Made by a program: the position numbers and the translations under genes. DNA of 5,589 nt from Methanosarcinales archaeon (lineage in GTDB: Archaea; Halobacteriota; Syntropharchaeia; Alkanophagales; Methanospirareceae), in NCBI GenBank assembly GCA_003661125.1, contig QMVO01000136.1, positions 1-5,589 of the forward strand, given 5' to 3'. Shown here one piece after another: positions 5,448 through 5,589 of the stretch (position 1 is its first letter; every line of letters begins with the position of its first letter). Under the pieces are notes generated by a model that saw nothing but the letters and a program-made list of their open reading frames with translations, made no database searches and was not told the DNA's origin.

Positions 5448-5589
5448 GAAATTGCAAAAAATAAGCGCTCATGTCCGTAAGTCATCGGAGTAAAAATCGG
5501 GCATTGTAACGAAGCGATATTACGGTTAGTTACATCGTAACCGATACTCTCCCCTGTATTCTGCTGTTCTATTTTTGCAGTCCGACGAA
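5448..5589. other. Non-coding tail right of the attC-like site
   Basis: No convincing gene is visible. There is a small inverted repeat GTTAC-ATC-GTAAC (5529-5541) nested in CGGTTA/TAACCG (5523-5528, 5538-5543). A near-inverse pair, TGCAAAAAATA (5453-5463) and TATTTTTGCA (5570-5579), also occurs. The T-run at 5572-5576 could contribute to termination. If an array continues, the next cassette would start at 5442. Confidence 0.4.

Noticed and set aside
5289..5480. Open frames (including one from 5302) running through the attC-like site
   Set aside because: A ribosome-binding-like AGGT precedes the ATG, but the frame is made of the folded inverted-repeat element and its Arg/Pro/Ser-rich product looks non-native.

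Overview
The window looks archaeal, most likely from a methanogen or methane-cycling relative within Methanosarcinales/Methanophagales-like groups; this placement is inference. The grounds are a BRE/TATA-type promoter (CGAAA next to TTTTAAATA at 3981-3995), frequent ATA, AGA and AGG codons, and a large alpha-2-macroglobulin (A2M) gene whose reading frame continues past a single in-frame TAG. That is the signature expected where amber codons can be read as pyrrolysine. The two other clear gene ends use TGA (3685-3687) and TAA (5266-5268).

Region 1 (1-3687) is one A2M/complement-type thioester protein gene, cut at its 5' end by the window edge. It carries a CGEQ thioester motif and a complement-like catalytic histidine. 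A TAG at 3133-3135 splits it formally into a large ORF and a 3' ORF, but frame and homology both continue, so these are the body and receptor-binding domain of one protein, made by readthrough or Pyl insertion, or else broken by a nonsense mutation.

Region 2 (3688-4275) has no confident gene. It holds a pair of 12-bp direct repeats, an archaeal promoter, a possible small ORF that overlaps the next gene by ATGA, and three tandem units built round 11-14-base palindromic cores with compensatory changes between copies.

Region 3 (about 4234-5447) is the most striking part: an apparent integron-type gene cassette. It carries a PUA/EVE-like plus Mrr-type nuclease (probably a modification-dependent restriction enzyme) and is followed by a large folded attC-like site. 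The cassette's first bases (GTTAGGCGAC, 4234-4243) are the exact reverse complement of the left arm of that site (GTCGCCTAAC, 5351-5360), as expected if they become the paired R'/R'' arms of one attC when the cassette circularises. The gene is visibly more AT-rich than the A2M gene (17 versus 29 G+C in the 60-base blocks starting at 4801 and 2221). No integrase is visible, so this would be a lone cassette, the edge of an array, or a CALIN-type locus (attC sites without an integrase).

Region 4 (5448-5589) is non-coding as far as can be seen. Taken together, an acquired defence nuclease appears to sit in a repeat-rich intergenic region downstream of a surface/secreted-type A2M gene. The two genes share no evident pathway.
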